Notes: a model not told the origin generated them from the letters alone. 64,000 bases of DNA from Notamacropus eugenii (GCF_028372415.1 NC_092875.1:147220856-147284855); one strand, 5' to 3'; positions 38,250-49,079 are shown, numbered from the stretch's first letter. Program-made: numbers and translations.

Positions 38250-38728
38250 GAGAACTAGAACTTCTGGTGTGAGGACTTGCTGAGCCATTTTCAGGGCTGT
38301 TCTTCTGCCTTTGGTGTCCAACAGGTCACCCAGATCTTACCTGTGACTCCAAGAAACTGTAGCATGCACAGTGGGCACACTCCGTAAAATCATCTCAGCC
38401 GACAGGCTAAACCAGATGGAGGGTAACCAACAGGCTTCAAAGCCTTCAGTGAATAAGGGGGATGACTTCCCCCAGCAGAATGGGTGGCCAAAGCAGGTGA
38501 TACGGAGAGTTTAGAGCCTGGTCAGACATCTAAGATGCCAAGGTCATCTATTGCATACTGGGCCATTGCCAATCATCTTGACCTCTGTCTTGCCACTAGA
38601 CTTAGAAGACTCTGGAAAAGAGAATGAGGTTGACAACTTAGTGTAATTCTGCCTCGATTCAATACAATTCACATGCAAGTCAAGACCGCACCCTGTGATG
38701 TCACTGATCCACTCTGAAAACTAAACTG
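38250..38728 (+). mobile_element. RTE-tailed non-autonomous element, sense
   Basis: Opposite-strand relative of 26170-26690. Blocks in order: CTTTGGTGTCCAACAGGTCACCC, TAGCATGCACAGTGGGC, CATCTCAGCCGACAGGCTAAACC, AAAGCCTTCAGTGAA, AAGATGCCAAGGTCATC, GGGCCATTGCCAATCATC, GACAACTTAGTGTAATTCTGCC. It ends CCCTGTGATGTCACTGATCC then CTCTGAAAACTAAAC. Confidence 0.85.
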
Positions 38729-38754
38729 TGAATTAGTACAACAACTGTGAATTA

Positions 38755-39485
38755 GTACAACAATTCTGAAAGGTAATTTGAAATTATGCTATGATAATAA
38801 GCATAATATCCATATTCTTTGATTGAAAGATTTTCCTGCTATAAAGACCAAGAAAGTCAAAGACAGAAAGTCCCCATATATACTTACATAATGCTTCATA
38901 GAAAAACTTTTTGTAATAGCAAAGAACTGGAAACAAATTATAAGTCCATCAGTTGGGGACAAATTGTGATATATGAATACAGTGGACTTTAACTGTGCTG
39001 TAAGAAATGATGACGAAGAAAAATACACAGAACCACTGGAGGATTCATGAAATATAGAGCGAAGTAGGCAGAACCAGAGAAATATTCAGTATGACCATAG
39101 CAATGGAAATGACACACATAGAAAATCAAAACCAAATTATATGAAATGATAATAATAATTAACATTTGCATAGCACTTTAAGGTTTGAAAAGTATTTTAC
39201 ATATATATTTAACTACATTTTACACTCCCCTAAAAAGAGATATGAAAATTCACCTCTCTCCTGTCTTGGTAAAGGGAAGGGATCATGAGGGTGGCACACT
39301 GCAAATATTGTTAGACCTGGACTTGGTTGATGCATTGGCTAGTTTTGCTAAGCTGATTCCCCCTACTCTCATTAAAAAAAAATTTTTAAAGGTTGTTATA
39401 AGGTTTATCTCTCAGTTGGGGAGAAAGGAAGGACACATTGAGAAATAAAGGTGATGTAAAAAGTAAAGATATTAAAATGATTTTT
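38755..39485 (+). mobile_element. L1 LINE 3' end, sense, split by a MIR-like piece
   Basis: The left part (38755-39149) has TAGCAAAGAACTGGAAACAAAT, ACTGTGCTGTAAGAAATGATG, GAAGTAGGCAGAACCAGAG. The right part (39229-39485) is marsupial L1 3' UTR: GGTTGATGCATTGGCTAGTTTTG, TCAGTTGGGGAGAAAGG, AAAGGTGATGTAAAAAG. Between them lies a MIR-type scrap (TAACATTTGCATAGCACTTTAAGG). Confidence 0.8.
39150..39228 (-). mobile_element. MIR-type fragment inside L1
   Basis: AATAATAATTAACATTTGCA then AGCACTTTAAGGTTTGAAAAG and TATTTTACATATATA, the antisense MIR start, found again near 51250. Confidence 0.65.
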
Positions 39486-39630
39486 TTGAAAAATGAAAGC
39501 TTAAAAAGATTAATCTCATTTATTCATATGACACATCAAATTAGGTTATCAGTTTAGAAAAACCAATAATCATTTTTTTTATATAATAATGGCATAGTAA
39601 TGACAGTGTCTAATTAATGGAAAGAGCATG

Positions 39631-39682
39631 TATTCATTCATTCATTCATCCATCCATCCATTCATCTATCATCCATCCAATA
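39631..39682. repeat. TTCA/CATC tetranucleotide repeat
   Basis: TTCATTCATTCATTCA passing into CATCCATCCATCCA units. Confidence 0.92.
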
Positions 39683-39689
39683 AAAACAC

Positions 39690-39830
39690 TATTTGACATA
39701 AACAACCCTGGATTTTGAGTCACAATATCTGGTTTTGAATTCTAGGTCTGCTACCTATGTGACTTTGGGAATGATCTTATGACCTTTAATACTTCAATAG
39801 TTGTTATCAATATAGGTACCTTCTAGAATA
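39690..39830 (+). mobile_element. MIR fragment, sense
   Basis: CCTGGATTTTGAGTCAC, TGGTTTTGAATTCTAGGTCTG, ACCTATGTGACTTTGGG, consistent with MIR. Confidence 0.65.
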
Positions 39831-39838
39831 GAAGTCTT

Positions 39839-40103
39839 CAAATATCAGCCTCCAGGTCATATCCACCTATTTCTTTATAACCAGAAAGCTAAGAACAGTT
39901 TTTACTTTCTAAAAGAAAGTCTTATTGAATTTAACAATCCTATATAATTATATTTGTATACAACTATATGTTGCAATAAGTAAATTAAATTGCATATAAT
40001 TAAAAATTCTATTTAAATAATTTTATTGCATTTAAAAATGTAAAAACCATTCTGTTTTCTGGCCATACTAAAACAGGCTTGGGCCATAGTTTGCTGACCC
40101 CTG
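39839..40103. mobile_element. Non-autonomous hAT transposon, both ends present
   Basis: 265 bp. The left end TAGAAGTCTTCAAAT pairs with the reversed right end CAGGGGTCAGCAAACT (10 of the first 14 bases). Direct repeats TTCTAGAA (39831-39838) and TTCTAAAA (40104-40111) are an 8-bp target duplication with one mismatch, as in the hAT superfamily. The interior is AT-rich and has TTTTATTGCATTTAAAAATG. Confidence 0.87.
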
Positions 40104-40139
40104 TTCTAAAACACTGCAAATTATATTAACAGCCTTCAA

Positions 40140-40440
40140 ATGTCCATTTAAGATTTGCAAAGTGCTTTTCACATAAGGGTAATATTAACCTTATAAAGGT
40201 AAGTGCTACAGATATTATTACCCCCATTTTACAAAGGAGGAAAGTGAGATCCAGGTTGTGGCTTTCCAGGAATCACACAGCTAATTTAACTGTTCACATC
40301 CTTCTATTCAATTGACTTAAGTGTTCTGATCTGATTTCCCTCATTTGTGAAATGGGGTACTAGCTATGACATATGTTTTGGGGAGGATCAAATGAGATAA
40401 TAGAAGCAAAGTTTTTTGTAAGTGGTAAAGTTCCCTTTTC
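40140..40440. mobile_element. Two MIR fragments in opposite orientation
   Basis: About 40140-40300 is antisense (GCAAAGTGCTTTTCACATAAGG, CCCCATTTTACAAAGGAGG). About 40325-40440 is sense (TTTCCCTCATTTGTGAAATGG, GGATCAAATGAGATAATAG). Confidence 0.75.
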
Positions 40441-40449
40441 ACAACACTA

Positions 40450-41385
40450 AAGATGTGAGTTATGATGCAATGAGGATTCTGTATGAAAAGGAGAGAGGAA
40501 ATTCCAGAAGGATGAACCAGCAAGGCAACATAGACTAGATGAAATGGGACTTGCCCCCATTTCAGTGGTGTGGACCTTATGGAATCTGCCTGTCCCTCCT
40601 TGTCCTGACAAGCAGTCACTCCATTCATTCTAGCACCTTGCTCATAGTTCAATTCAGTCAGAAAATCAGTCGGTGAAATATGTGCCAGGTACCGTGAAAA
40701 GCTATTCAGCCATAACTAGGTTTTCATGTTTTGAAAATGTTCTTACCTCTTCCAGCAGAAGAAAACTCTTATTTTTTTTGGTTGTGTAGTTGTTGTTTAT
40801 CTCCCTTTAGTATGCATCCTAACTAGTATCTGTACAAAGGGATGAATGAGCAAAACTTGACTACTCTGTACAGAAACTTCAAAGCAGAATGACTCTCCTC
40901 ATTTTAAGGTGTTCTTTGATCTACTTTCATGGTTGCTTCTTTCTTAAAGAAAACATTCAAAATCCCCAGTATCTGCTGTATCAGACTGAAGCCACTGCCC
41001 AGCAACTGGAGACCAGTCTAGCAGAGGCAGTGCTGACCACAATTCCAAGATATATGGTACTAGTGGCTTTTTTTTAAATCAAAATTTTTACTAATCCACA
41101 GTTTGATTACATAGCCCAGTGCAGAAACATATGAAAGCATTCTTTCTCTATGTAACTCATTATATTTGTCACTGAGATAATTTTCTAATGACCAAAAGTC
41201 CAGCAAGAAGTGAAATTTACAAATGTAAATTTAAATAACTAAAATCTTTTGATAATGATTAATTTTGTTTGCACCCTCTGAAGAGAGTTCTCTTTTGTTA
41301 AATTGTTGATGGAATCAGTAGGATGGCCATTGAGAATGAGGGAAATCTTCATTTAATTAGGCAGAGTTAGAGTTAGGCATAGAGT
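40450..41385. other. Intergenic sequence, nothing recognised
   Basis: No repeat family or gene that I can support. Confidence 0.5.
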
Positions 41386-41394
41386 CAGGCAGAA

Positions 41395-41612
41395 GGATGG
41401 AACAGTGGCTAGAGAAGGTCTCTGACACTGTAGATACTAGCTTTGCAACCCCTGGGCAAGTCATTTAAACTCTGTCTGACTCACTCAACTGTGAAATGGA
41501 GAGAATAGCACTTACTAGCAAGGTTGCTGTGTGAATCAAATGAGATATTTGTAAACCAGTTAGTACAATGTCTGGCATGTAGTAGGTGCTTAATAAATGC
41601 TGATGAATTCCC
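41395..41612 (+). mobile_element. MIR-family SINE, sense
   Basis: GGAACAGTGGCTAGAGAAGG, CCCTGGGCAAGTCATTTAAACTC, then TGTCTGGCATGTAGTAGGTGC and TTAATAAATGCTGATGAATTC, a MIR with its LINE-like terminus. Confidence 0.83.
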
Positions 41613-41654
41613 CCTCTAATTCCTCCTAGTGAAAAAGTGACTAGAATCTCTCTC

Positions 41655-41945
41655 TACATAAACACATATATGTGTATATATAATGTATATACATACAATA
41701 CATGTATACATATTATACACCATGTGTGAATTTATATATATACATACATATAGTATGTATGTATTTTTAAAATAAGTTTTATTGTATTTAAAAATGTAAA
41801 AACCATTATTAGCTTCCTGGCTCTACTGAAACAGTATTTTATCATATGTATTTTATATACATATATACATACACACATACAGATATACACACATATACAT
41901 ACATATGCATATATACATACATACATATATATGTATGTATATTTT
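41655..41945. repeat. TA/CA-rich tract with a hAT scrap
   Basis: Alternating TATATA/CATACA tracts at 41655-41765 and 41845-41945. Between them, 41768-41842 reads TTATTGTATTTAAAAATGTAAAAACC, which matches the interior of the hAT element at 39839-40103. Confidence 0.8.
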
Positions 41946-42298
41946 CCATCAAAGAAAATAACCGAATGGTGGAATAGTAACTGGAAGGAATCAACTAAAA
42001 AAACAGTGAGAAATGTTACTTTGCTTGATGAGACTGACCACACTGAAGGCATTTTTCCCCTCCTAATTTTAGAAAAATCTATTTCATTCATTTCTATTTG
42101 CTCTTCCTTTGGTTCATTTTCCTGACTTACCTGTATGATCATAGACGTCACAAATTCTCTCTTGGAACCTATATTCCTTGGTCTATAAGACAGGAACAAT
42201 AATATCCAGAATAGCTACACCATGAGCTTATTGTACTTTAAGGACTACAAAATATTTTCCTCAAAATGTAAATGATTTTTCTTTTTCTCTTAAAAAAT

Positions 42299-42527
42299 AG
42301 TTAGTACTTACATTGTACTTTACGGTGCTATTTATTTGATTCTCATAACAATTCTATGAATAAGGTGCCATTATTATTCTGATTTTACAGGTGAGGGAAC
42401 TGGGACTTAGAGAAGCTTAGTAATTGCCTATGATCGTAGAGCTAGTTAGTGTTTGAGGCAGGATTTGAACCCAAATCTTTCTGACTCCAAGTCCAATATT
42501 CTATTTACTGTACCACTTGGCTGCCCT
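42299..42527 (-). mobile_element. MIR-family SINE, antisense
   Basis: TTGTACTTTACGGTGC, TGATTCTCATAACAATTC, GATTTTACAGGTGAGGGAAC, GGATTTGAACCCAAATC, then a head ending CCACTTGGCTGCCC. Confidence 0.9.
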
Positions 42528-42534
42528 AAATTTT

Positions 42535-43000
42535 TAAAAATTGATATCTTTCATTTTTACATCATCTAAATTTTTTCCCTTATTCCTCCCCTCTCAGAGA
42601 GACATTCCTTATACGAATAACTTTTTGAAAAAATAAAAGTAGGGAAAAGAGAAAAAAATTCAGTAGAAGTTATCAATCCATTAAAAAAAAATCTGACATT
42701 ATATGCAGTGTTTCACTCATGGGAATTCTCTACCTCTGCAAAGGACTTGAGGAGGGGGGAGGTATCTTCTCATATCTTCTTTGGGGACATTCCTTATATT
42801 CTTTGTAATTTTGCAACTCACATTTTCAAATATTTTGTGGTTGTTCTTGCCTACATTTTTGTAGGCATTGTGTATATTGTGTTCTTGACTTGGTTTACTT
42901 CATTTTGCATCTGTGCATGCAAGTCTTTTTCTGCTTCTCTAAATTGATCATATTCAACATGAACTGTTCTTATTAGAGTTTTATATTCCTAGTTTTGATT
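42535..43000 (-). mobile_element. L1-like LINE fragment, antisense
   Basis: Plus-strand features such as TTTTTCCCTTATTCCTCCCC, CTTGACTTGGTTTACTTCATTTTGCATC and GCAAGTCTTTTTCTGCTTCTC resemble the reverse complement of marsupial L1 3' sequence. It is quite diverged. Confidence 0.5.
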
Positions 43001-43500
43001 GAGTATATCTAATCATCCTCTATAGAATCCTAGTTTGATGTCATAATAGCATTGGAGTGATCCTGAGTTGTCAAAGGCAATGCCAAAAGACTGTCAACCA
43101 CATGCTGGGAAGACTTTGAGAATGGTCCTGCAATAAGCAGAGCTTGTGTTTTGGAGGACCAGTCCAGCTAGATATGGAGGGGTTTTTCACCAGTAGCCTG
43201 AGTACCTGATGATGAATCCTTTCTTCCATAGCTACTCCTCAGACAGAAAATTGTCTCCCAGTCCTTGGTGGCTCCTTTTCACTTCTACAGTGACAGTGGC
43301 GGTGAGGTGGAAAAGAGGGCAGAGAGTGCTTAAGAATCACAATTTTTAGACCCAATAAACTATATAATTTGGCTGTTGGTACTCTAAATGTAGAATTTTT
43401 GCCCAATTACCAATGAATCAACATAGTACTGGAAGAAAATTATATTTTGATATTTTGGCTAGAAGCAACACCCAAAGACAAAGAAGTTGCCCCCAAATGG
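43001..43500. other. Intergenic sequence, nothing recognised
   Basis: No repeat family or gene that I can support. Confidence 0.45.
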
Positions 43501-43504
43501 AAGA

Positions 43505-43705
43505 CAGCTCAGATTTTATTGCATTTGACACTGATGACCACCTTCTCTTCTGGATATTCTCTCCTCTCTGGTTCCCAGCGACCCTCCTTTTTCCTCGTTC
43601 TCCTCCTGCTTTTCTGTTTCATCCAGTTCAGTCTTTGCTGATTTTCCATCCATATATCACCATTAACTCAAAGTGTTTTTCAAAGCTCTGTCCTTGGTTC
43701 TGCAT

Positions 43706-43712
<7 letters not shown>
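43505..43712 (+). mobile_element. L2 LINE fragment, sense
   Basis: GCATTTGACACTGATGACCACC, CTCTTCTGGATATTCTCTCC, then AAAGCTCTGTCCTTGGTTCTG, all parts of L2 reverse transcriptase sequence. Confidence 0.75.

Positions 43713-43779
<67 letters not shown>
43711..43779. repeat. CT dinucleotide microsatellite
   Basis: About 70 bases of pure CT, starting where the L2 sequence normally continues CTTCTCTTCTCTCTC. It probably grew out of that CT-rich L2 segment. Confidence 0.97.
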
Positions 43780-43784
<5 letters not shown>

Positions 43785-44009
43785 TTTACTATAATACAAA
43801 TACCTTTTTTCTTGCTCTATTGTACCTGCTACTCTTTATGGGACCAAATTTGAAAGATCTTTTGGGCAGTTTTCTCCCTTAATTCAACAAGTTTTTATTA
43901 AGTACCTACTATATACAAGTTGCTTCTCTCCCCTCCTCCCAACTTTTAAAAATCTTAAAAATCCAATTCACAAGACTCTAGGCAATTATGTTTTTACAAG
44001 CCCTTCTTA

Positions 44010-44272
44010 GGTAGACTGAATGGACGCTGCCTCAGTCAGACTGAGACCTGTTAAAGACCTTAGTTTAAAAAGGCCAAGGTCCCCCACTGCATCCTGGGCC
44101 ATCTCCTGTTGTCCTGATCCATATCTAGCCACTGGACCCAGATGCATCTGGAGGAGAAAGTATTTTGAACAGCCCGTCCTCATTTAAATCTAATTCACCT
44201 GCGTGTCATGGCATCATCTCCCAGTTGTCATGGTCCTCTTCATGAACGAAGGACAAACTGCAACTATTCCTA
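44010..44272 (+). mobile_element. RTE-tailed SINE, 5'-shortened
   Basis: Matches the second half of 32683-33100: GCTGCCTCAGTCAGACTGAG, TTTAAAAAGGCCAAGG, CACTGCATCCTGGGCCATC, CCACTGGACCCAGATGC, then CATGGTCCTCTTCATGAACG and AAGGACAAACTGC. Confidence 0.85.
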
Positions 44273-44279
44273 TGATTTG

Positions 44280-45400
44280 AGCATTCATCTAAGTCCTGTC
44301 CTCAGCCTATGTTTATAGCTAGCTATTCATTTCCCAAACCTGCCTTTCTCTTCTGAGTCTCATGCCTTTAATCAGCATCATGGTAAGAACATGAATAGTG
44401 TTCTTTTTGTCAGGGCTTCAAAAACCTTAGCACTACTTTTTAGGGGTATCATTTGAGTCCACAGGATTCACTAGGAGTGAGTAGAGGTTATTAGATTTGA
44501 CAGAATCACAACATCAAAAAAAATCAGTTGGAAGGGAAATTAAATATTATCTAGTACAACTCATACCTGAAAAAGTCTCTACACAAGGACCTGAGGTATA
44601 TGCTCTCACAAATAGCCGCAACTATCATGGGAAGAATGGATTTCCATTAGGCTTGCAAGTGGAGAACCACACATGTAGGAAATGTAGCCAAGAAACATGT
44701 AAGAATTAGTGACACCTTAGATACTGCAGTGTTTCAGGGCTAATGTGGTGTCCTTATATTGTTCCCACCAACATTAGTCTTTCAGTCTTCTCTAGAAGCT
44801 GCTTCAATGCTTGGCTGTGGTCCACCATAGCCTCCAACCTCAGCTCATATTCTGGCCCAGGGTACTGCAATACACTTTCAGAAAGAACTAGGGCTCACAA
44901 GGCTCAGCAGGACCCTAGCTCTAGGCTTCAGACTTCTGTCTCCTCTCAAAGGTTTGCTTTATTCCACTCTACAGCTAACCTTCTCAGACCTGCTCCCTGA
45001 CTGGTGCATCCTCTTCTATGACCATGTACTCCTGCCACAAGACATCACTGGTGATTGTATGTGTGAGAAAGAGAAATCTTTTTCCCCCTTCCCCCTGCTC
45101 CCCAGGCTTGGCCAACATTCTGGAAAAAGCACAAAGGAAAAGCTGAAGAGTGAATTCTTTCCTCAGAGCTCATTGTATCAGCTGATCCAATAGTATAATT
45201 CCTAAAAGTTTCATCCAGATGATTATCCTTTCTGCCAATTCTCAGTTGAATTTGCTGGCCCTGTCATGTTTAATGGGCCAAAGTCCAAAGAAGCACATCC
45301 CCCTACACCCTGCACAATTGCAGTCACTCAAAATCTGAAAGAGGTATATACCCTTATACTTCATTGTCTCTGTGATTTGCTCCTTACATCTTGCAATTTC
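44280..45400. other. Intergenic sequence, mostly unassigned
   Basis: Contains a short L3/CR1-like antisense scrap at about 44505-44590 (ATCAGTTGGAAGGG, TCTAGTACAACTC). The rest is unrecognised. Confidence 0.45.
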
Positions 45401-45409
45401 ATCAAATGA

Positions 45410-46215
45410 ATGGTGAGGTACTCAGTTGTTGAGGGGTCCCCTGATCCAGTCACAAGTGTGCATCTGTCCTCAGCTTGAAGACATTCAGTGGAGAGGGGGG
45501 CACTAAATCCCAAGGTAGCCCATTCCACTTTTGGATAGCTCTAATTGGAAGAAAACTGTTTCTTTTTGTCCGTGTGTAACTTCCACCCTATTGTTCCTAA
45601 TTGTGTCACCTATGACCAAGCAAAATATGTCTAATCACCCTTCTATGGGATAACTCTCAAATACTTGAAGGGAGATATTGTCTCTTCTATTTTTTCTTTT
45701 TTAGACTCTACTGACACATACCCACTCTTTATTCTTATACTTTACCTCTGAATCAAATGATCAGTCCATCTTTTTCTCCCATATATTCAAGACAAATAAT
45801 CAAATGTACTTTCCATATTTTCATTTCATAACTATTACTTTACTAACAAATCTTCTTGCATCTGCTGGAGGTCTGAATTAGCTTTCATCATGCTCAATTT
45901 ACTTTTAAAAATGACTCTCAGATCTACCTTTCCATTGTCACTCATTTCTTTGCAACTAGTGTCATTTTTCCTCTCTGATTCTGTCACTTGGATTTCTTGG
46001 CAAAGAACACTTAAATTATCCACCCAATTCCTCAACCCCCTCTTCAACAATTTCTCCAACAGTGGGAAAGACAATCCCATCTCCCAGGCATTCAGGAATG
46101 GAATTTTAATTTCATGTTGGAATACTCTCTTGACATTCTGTCTTTAAAATGACACTTCTATAACCTCAAAAAGACATATCCATTCCAGATGTTCCATCCT
46201 CTGGATTTCTTGCTC
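45410..46215 (-). mobile_element. L3/CR1 LINE, antisense, split by a retrocopy
   Basis: The left part (45410-45690) reads CAAGGTAGCCCATTCCACTTTTGG, ATAGCTCTAATTGG, ACTTCCACCCTATTGTTCC, TACTTGAAGGGAGATATTG. The right part (46162-46215: AAGACATATCCATTCC..TTCCATCCTCTGG) continues the L3/CR1 order. The retrocopy lies between. Confidence 0.75.
45691..46154 (-). pseudogene. 5'-truncated processed pseudogene, parent unknown
   Basis: All three marks of L1-type retroposition are visible on the minus strand: AATAAA (plus TTTATT, 45728-45733), an A-rich tail about 25 nt downstream (plus T-run 45691-45702), and a direct repeat CTTCTAT on both sides (45684-45690 and 46155-46161). The frame is open to the 5' edge: about 100 codons ending near 45835 with a polar, Lys/Glu-rich C-terminus (LLEKLLKRGL, VTESERKND, SDNGKVDL, QQMQEDLLVK). 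I do not recognise the parent protein. An internal start (Met-Gly-Leu-Ser) exists but nothing suggests that it is used. Confidence 0.78.
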
Positions 46216-46224
46216 TACACTACT

Positions 46225-46640
46225 TATATGGTGTAAGGCAAAGGACATTAAACTTGCAGTTCACTGACTTTGGTACAAATCCCAGCATAACTTCTTACTA
46301 GCTATGTGACCTTGGGTAAGTTATTTATAGACATGAATATTACTTTCCTCAGTTATAAAACAATACTTTCCCTACCTACTTTATAAAAGTTGTTAGGAAA
46401 ATTCTTTCTAAACCCCCCAACTCTCCAATTCTCTAGGTGGCATTTAGGCTTCAAACCTTGACATCTAAGCTTTCATATAATAAAGTACTAGATTCAGAGT
46501 CAAAAGGTCTGGGTTTAAATCCAAGCAATGCTCCTTATTACCTGCATGACCTTTTTTAATGCTCATAATTTTTCTGGACCTTAGTTTTCTCATCCTTAAA
46601 ATGAGACAGGACATCAGAAGTAACTATCAGGTCTAAATCT
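46225..46640 (+). mobile_element. Two MIR SINEs, sense
   Basis: First about 46225-46400 (AGCTATGTGACCTTGGGTAAG, CTTTCCTCAGTTATAAAAC). Second about 46480-46640 (AGATTCAGAGTCAAAAGG, GGGTTTAAATCC, CTCATCCTTAAAATGAG). Confidence 0.8.
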
Positions 46641-46939
46641 ATTTGATGAGTCAGTAAAACATCCCAGATATATTCCCTAGAAAGATGGCAGCCCTTGCTA
46701 CTATTAGATTGACAGAAAGTCACCTCCATGTTGCTCAGAAAGAAGTTGTCAATCTCTACGAATCTTTTCTTCATTATCTGGTCATTACTGTATGAACTCT
46801 CACTTTAATAAGAGCTATGGATTCCTTGCAGCATAAGAACCTATATTCTTCTGAGATAGTACAGCAGCCCCTCCATAGAAATCAATCAAATCACTCAACA
46901 ACCTTTTTAAAAAAGTCACTACTATGTGCCAGGAATTCT

Positions 46940-46940
46940 T

Positions 46941-46968
<28 letters not shown>
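46940..46968. repeat. TG dinucleotide repeat
   Basis: Short pure TG run next to a degraded antisense L2 terminus (ACTATGTGCCAGGAATTC). Confidence 0.93.
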
Positions 46969-46971
<3 letters not shown>

Positions 46972-47019
46972 TGCAAAATGTATGCTTGCCAAAATGCAAA
47001 AAGGAGAATTCACGTGGGG

Positions 47020-47385
47020 CAGGTGATCACATGGTGGCCAGAAGAAGCAATATAAGGACACAAAGTCTCTCTCAAGAACTTTGGATTTGACTGTGCAATA
47101 TGGGAGACAATGGCACAGGACCGCTCAGCATGGTGTACCTGCATCAGAAAGGGGTGCTGTGCTCTTTCAGCAAAGCAGAATTGAGACAGCACAAAGTAAA
47201 TGTAGGATGCGCGAATTTGGGATATCCACCCAAAATATTCACACGGGCTGTCTGTGCCCAACCTATGGTAGAGCATTTCAAGCTTTGTATCGGTCTGATC
47301 AGCCACAGTCGGACACACTGAAATTTCACTTTATCATGATGATGTCATTTTGGTCCTCTTCAAAGATGAAGGACAACAACCAACC
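47020..47385 (+). mobile_element. RTE-type LINE, 3' end with zinc-finger remnant
   Basis: The frames encode the C-terminal part of an RTE-clade ORF2. A motif like QDRSAW lies near 47116-47135. A Cys/His motif lies downstream, with GLISHSRTH near 47295-47321 as its second half; the paired cysteines survive only partly and in another frame. After the ORF comes the tail TTTTGGTCCTCTTCAAAGATG then AAGGACAACAACCAACC. The same tail ends the elements at 44272, 38725 and (reversed) 26170, which supports RTE as their mobilising partner. Confidence 0.7.
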
Positions 47386-47685
47386 AGTTGTGGTGGTTAT
47401 GAAAACCAGAGTATCATCCTATCATAGGAAAAAGGACAAAAGAGTAAGTATAAGCAAAACACACAGTACTTATTACTTTCCTCTAGTTTTTCAGTGAACC
47501 TTTCCTTGCTTTTCTGAATCATTCTTTTCTACTCTTCCATCTCCTGGTAGGTTAGAACTGCATTCTTCTTCATAGACTTTTCCTTTTTTGTTTCATCTTT
47601 GAAGTATCTCTTCCATTCCTTTAAGCAACATTTCATTCTCCTTGATAATCTAGAGAGTAGTATGCATTCCTCTAGCCTTTCATTT
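47386..47685. other. Intergenic sequence, nothing recognised
   Basis: Pyrimidine-rich. No family that I can support. Confidence 0.45.
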
Positions 47686-47689
47686 CAAC

Positions 47690-48470
47690 TATGGTAGAGT
47701 ACAGGAAGGAATCCAAACGTAGTACACCCCTCCACTGTTACTGCTGAATCTTGAAGGAAGTCAGGGAAGTCAAAAGTCAGATGTGAAGAGGAAAAGTTTT
47801 CCAGGCTGGAGTACAGCCAACAAAAAAGCAAGGAGATGGGAGATGGAGTGTCCAGTACAAGGCAAAACAAGGCCACTGTCGCTATATTGTAAATCATGTA
47901 AAAAGGAGTAAAGTGTAAGAGGACTAGATAAGTAGGTAGAAGGCAGTTTGTTAAGGGCTTTAGAAGTCACCAGAAGATTTTATATTTGGTCCTAGAGGTA
48001 AAAGGGAACCACTGCAGTTTACTCAGTAGAGGGGTAGAGTAATGTGGCTAGACAGTGATTCTTAAACTGTGGTCTGCAACCCCCTATGGGTTGCAAAAAA
48101 AATTTGGCAACAGTAAAACGTTTCTGAATGTGCAGTGATCAAAAACTAATTCAATTTTGAATTATGAATCTGAGGTGTTTCTGGCAGTGCTTGCCCATGC
48201 TGGATTCCACAACTTCACTGCAGCCTTGATTCTGAACACAAAGCATGAGCACTTTCTACTGCGCATATCTTCAGGCCCCGCAATACCAGCTAAACTCAAA
48301 AAGGGGTCCTAAGTGGAAAAAGTTTAAGAAGTCCTGATTTAAGATGATTTTTCTGGCAGCTGAACAGAAGAGGTACTGGAGTAGAGACATGAAACATGGA
48401 AACCAACTGCAAGATTATTTCAGTTATCCAGAAAGACAGTATTCCTGCTAAGGAACCAACATTGTGTACC
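47690..48470 (-). mobile_element. L2 LINE, antisense, split by a hAT element
   Basis: The left part reads CTTGAAGGAAGTCAGGGAAG, GGAGATGGAGTGTCCAG, TTAAGGGCTTTAGAAGTC, TTTATATTTGGTCCTAGAGG, GAACCACTGCAGTTTACTC. The right part (48337-48470) continues TTTTTCTGGCAGCTGAACAG and AAGATTATTTCAGTTATCCAG. It is the reverse complement of L2 ORF2 and 3' sequence. Confidence 0.85.
48053..48336. mobile_element. Non-autonomous hAT transposon nested in L2
   Basis: 284 bp. Left end CAGTGATTCTTAAACTGTGG, right end as reverse complement CAGGACTTCTTAAACTTTTTCC, a hAT-type inverted repeat (11-bp TTCTTAAACT core). The L2 sequence resumes on both sides. No clear 8-bp duplication remains. Confidence 0.8.
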
Positions 48471-48544
48471 TATTCTTTATGGCAGCTAGAATACAGCGTC
48501 TGATAAATCTAAATTATGAAGACAAGGATTTCACACTTTCACTT

Positions 48545-48808
48545 TTTTCCTCCCTTATAGCCACCGCTCTAGTTTAGACTCTCATCATGTATTGCCTGAA
48601 ATATTGCAATGGTGTTGTCTTTTTTGGTCTCTGTGCTTTGAATCTTTTCTCACTCCAATCTATCCTTCACACAGCTGCCACTGATTTTTACAAAATGCAT
48701 GCCTTTCCCCTTCTCAACTAATTGCAATATATGTTGTTTTGCCTCTAGAATCAAATATAAAGTTCTCTGGTACTTAAAGCCTTTCACACATATATATTAT
48801 CTCATTAG

Positions 48809-48852
<44 letters not shown>

Positions 48853-48970
48853 AGAGGATGCTTCCTGTATATAATGTAAGCACTTTAGGGAAGGAACCAT
48901 TTCACTTTTCTTCACATCCTCAGAGACTAGCATATAGTAGGTATTTAACAAATAACTTGTTTGTTTATTC
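48545..48970 (+). mobile_element. L2 LINE 3' part, sense, with CA repeat
   Basis: CTCCAATCTATCCTTCACACAGC, TCTAGAATCAAATATAAAGTTC, then the terminus CCTCAGAGACTAGCATATAG and TAGGTATTTAACAAATAAC. A CA run at 48810-48852 interrupts it. Confidence 0.83.
48810..48852. repeat. CA dinucleotide repeat
   Basis: Nearly pure CA run inside the L2 copy. Confidence 0.95.
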
Positions 48971-49079
48971 ACGGAGCCATGAATGCCTAAAAGGGCTGTC
49001 TCATGATGGAAGTAGCAATGACTAGAAATTTATGGGTTTCTCTTGGTAAGTCTCAAAACAATCTTTCCATGATCCTTCC

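Noticed and set aside
41732-42199. 155-codon minus-strand frame
   Set aside because: Its Tyr/Ile/Val-rich part is the TA/CA-rich tract at 41655-41945; the rest has no recognisable domain.
47081-47497. 138-codon plus-strand frame as a host gene
   Set aside because: Its content is the C-terminal part of an RTE-type LINE followed by the LINE tail.
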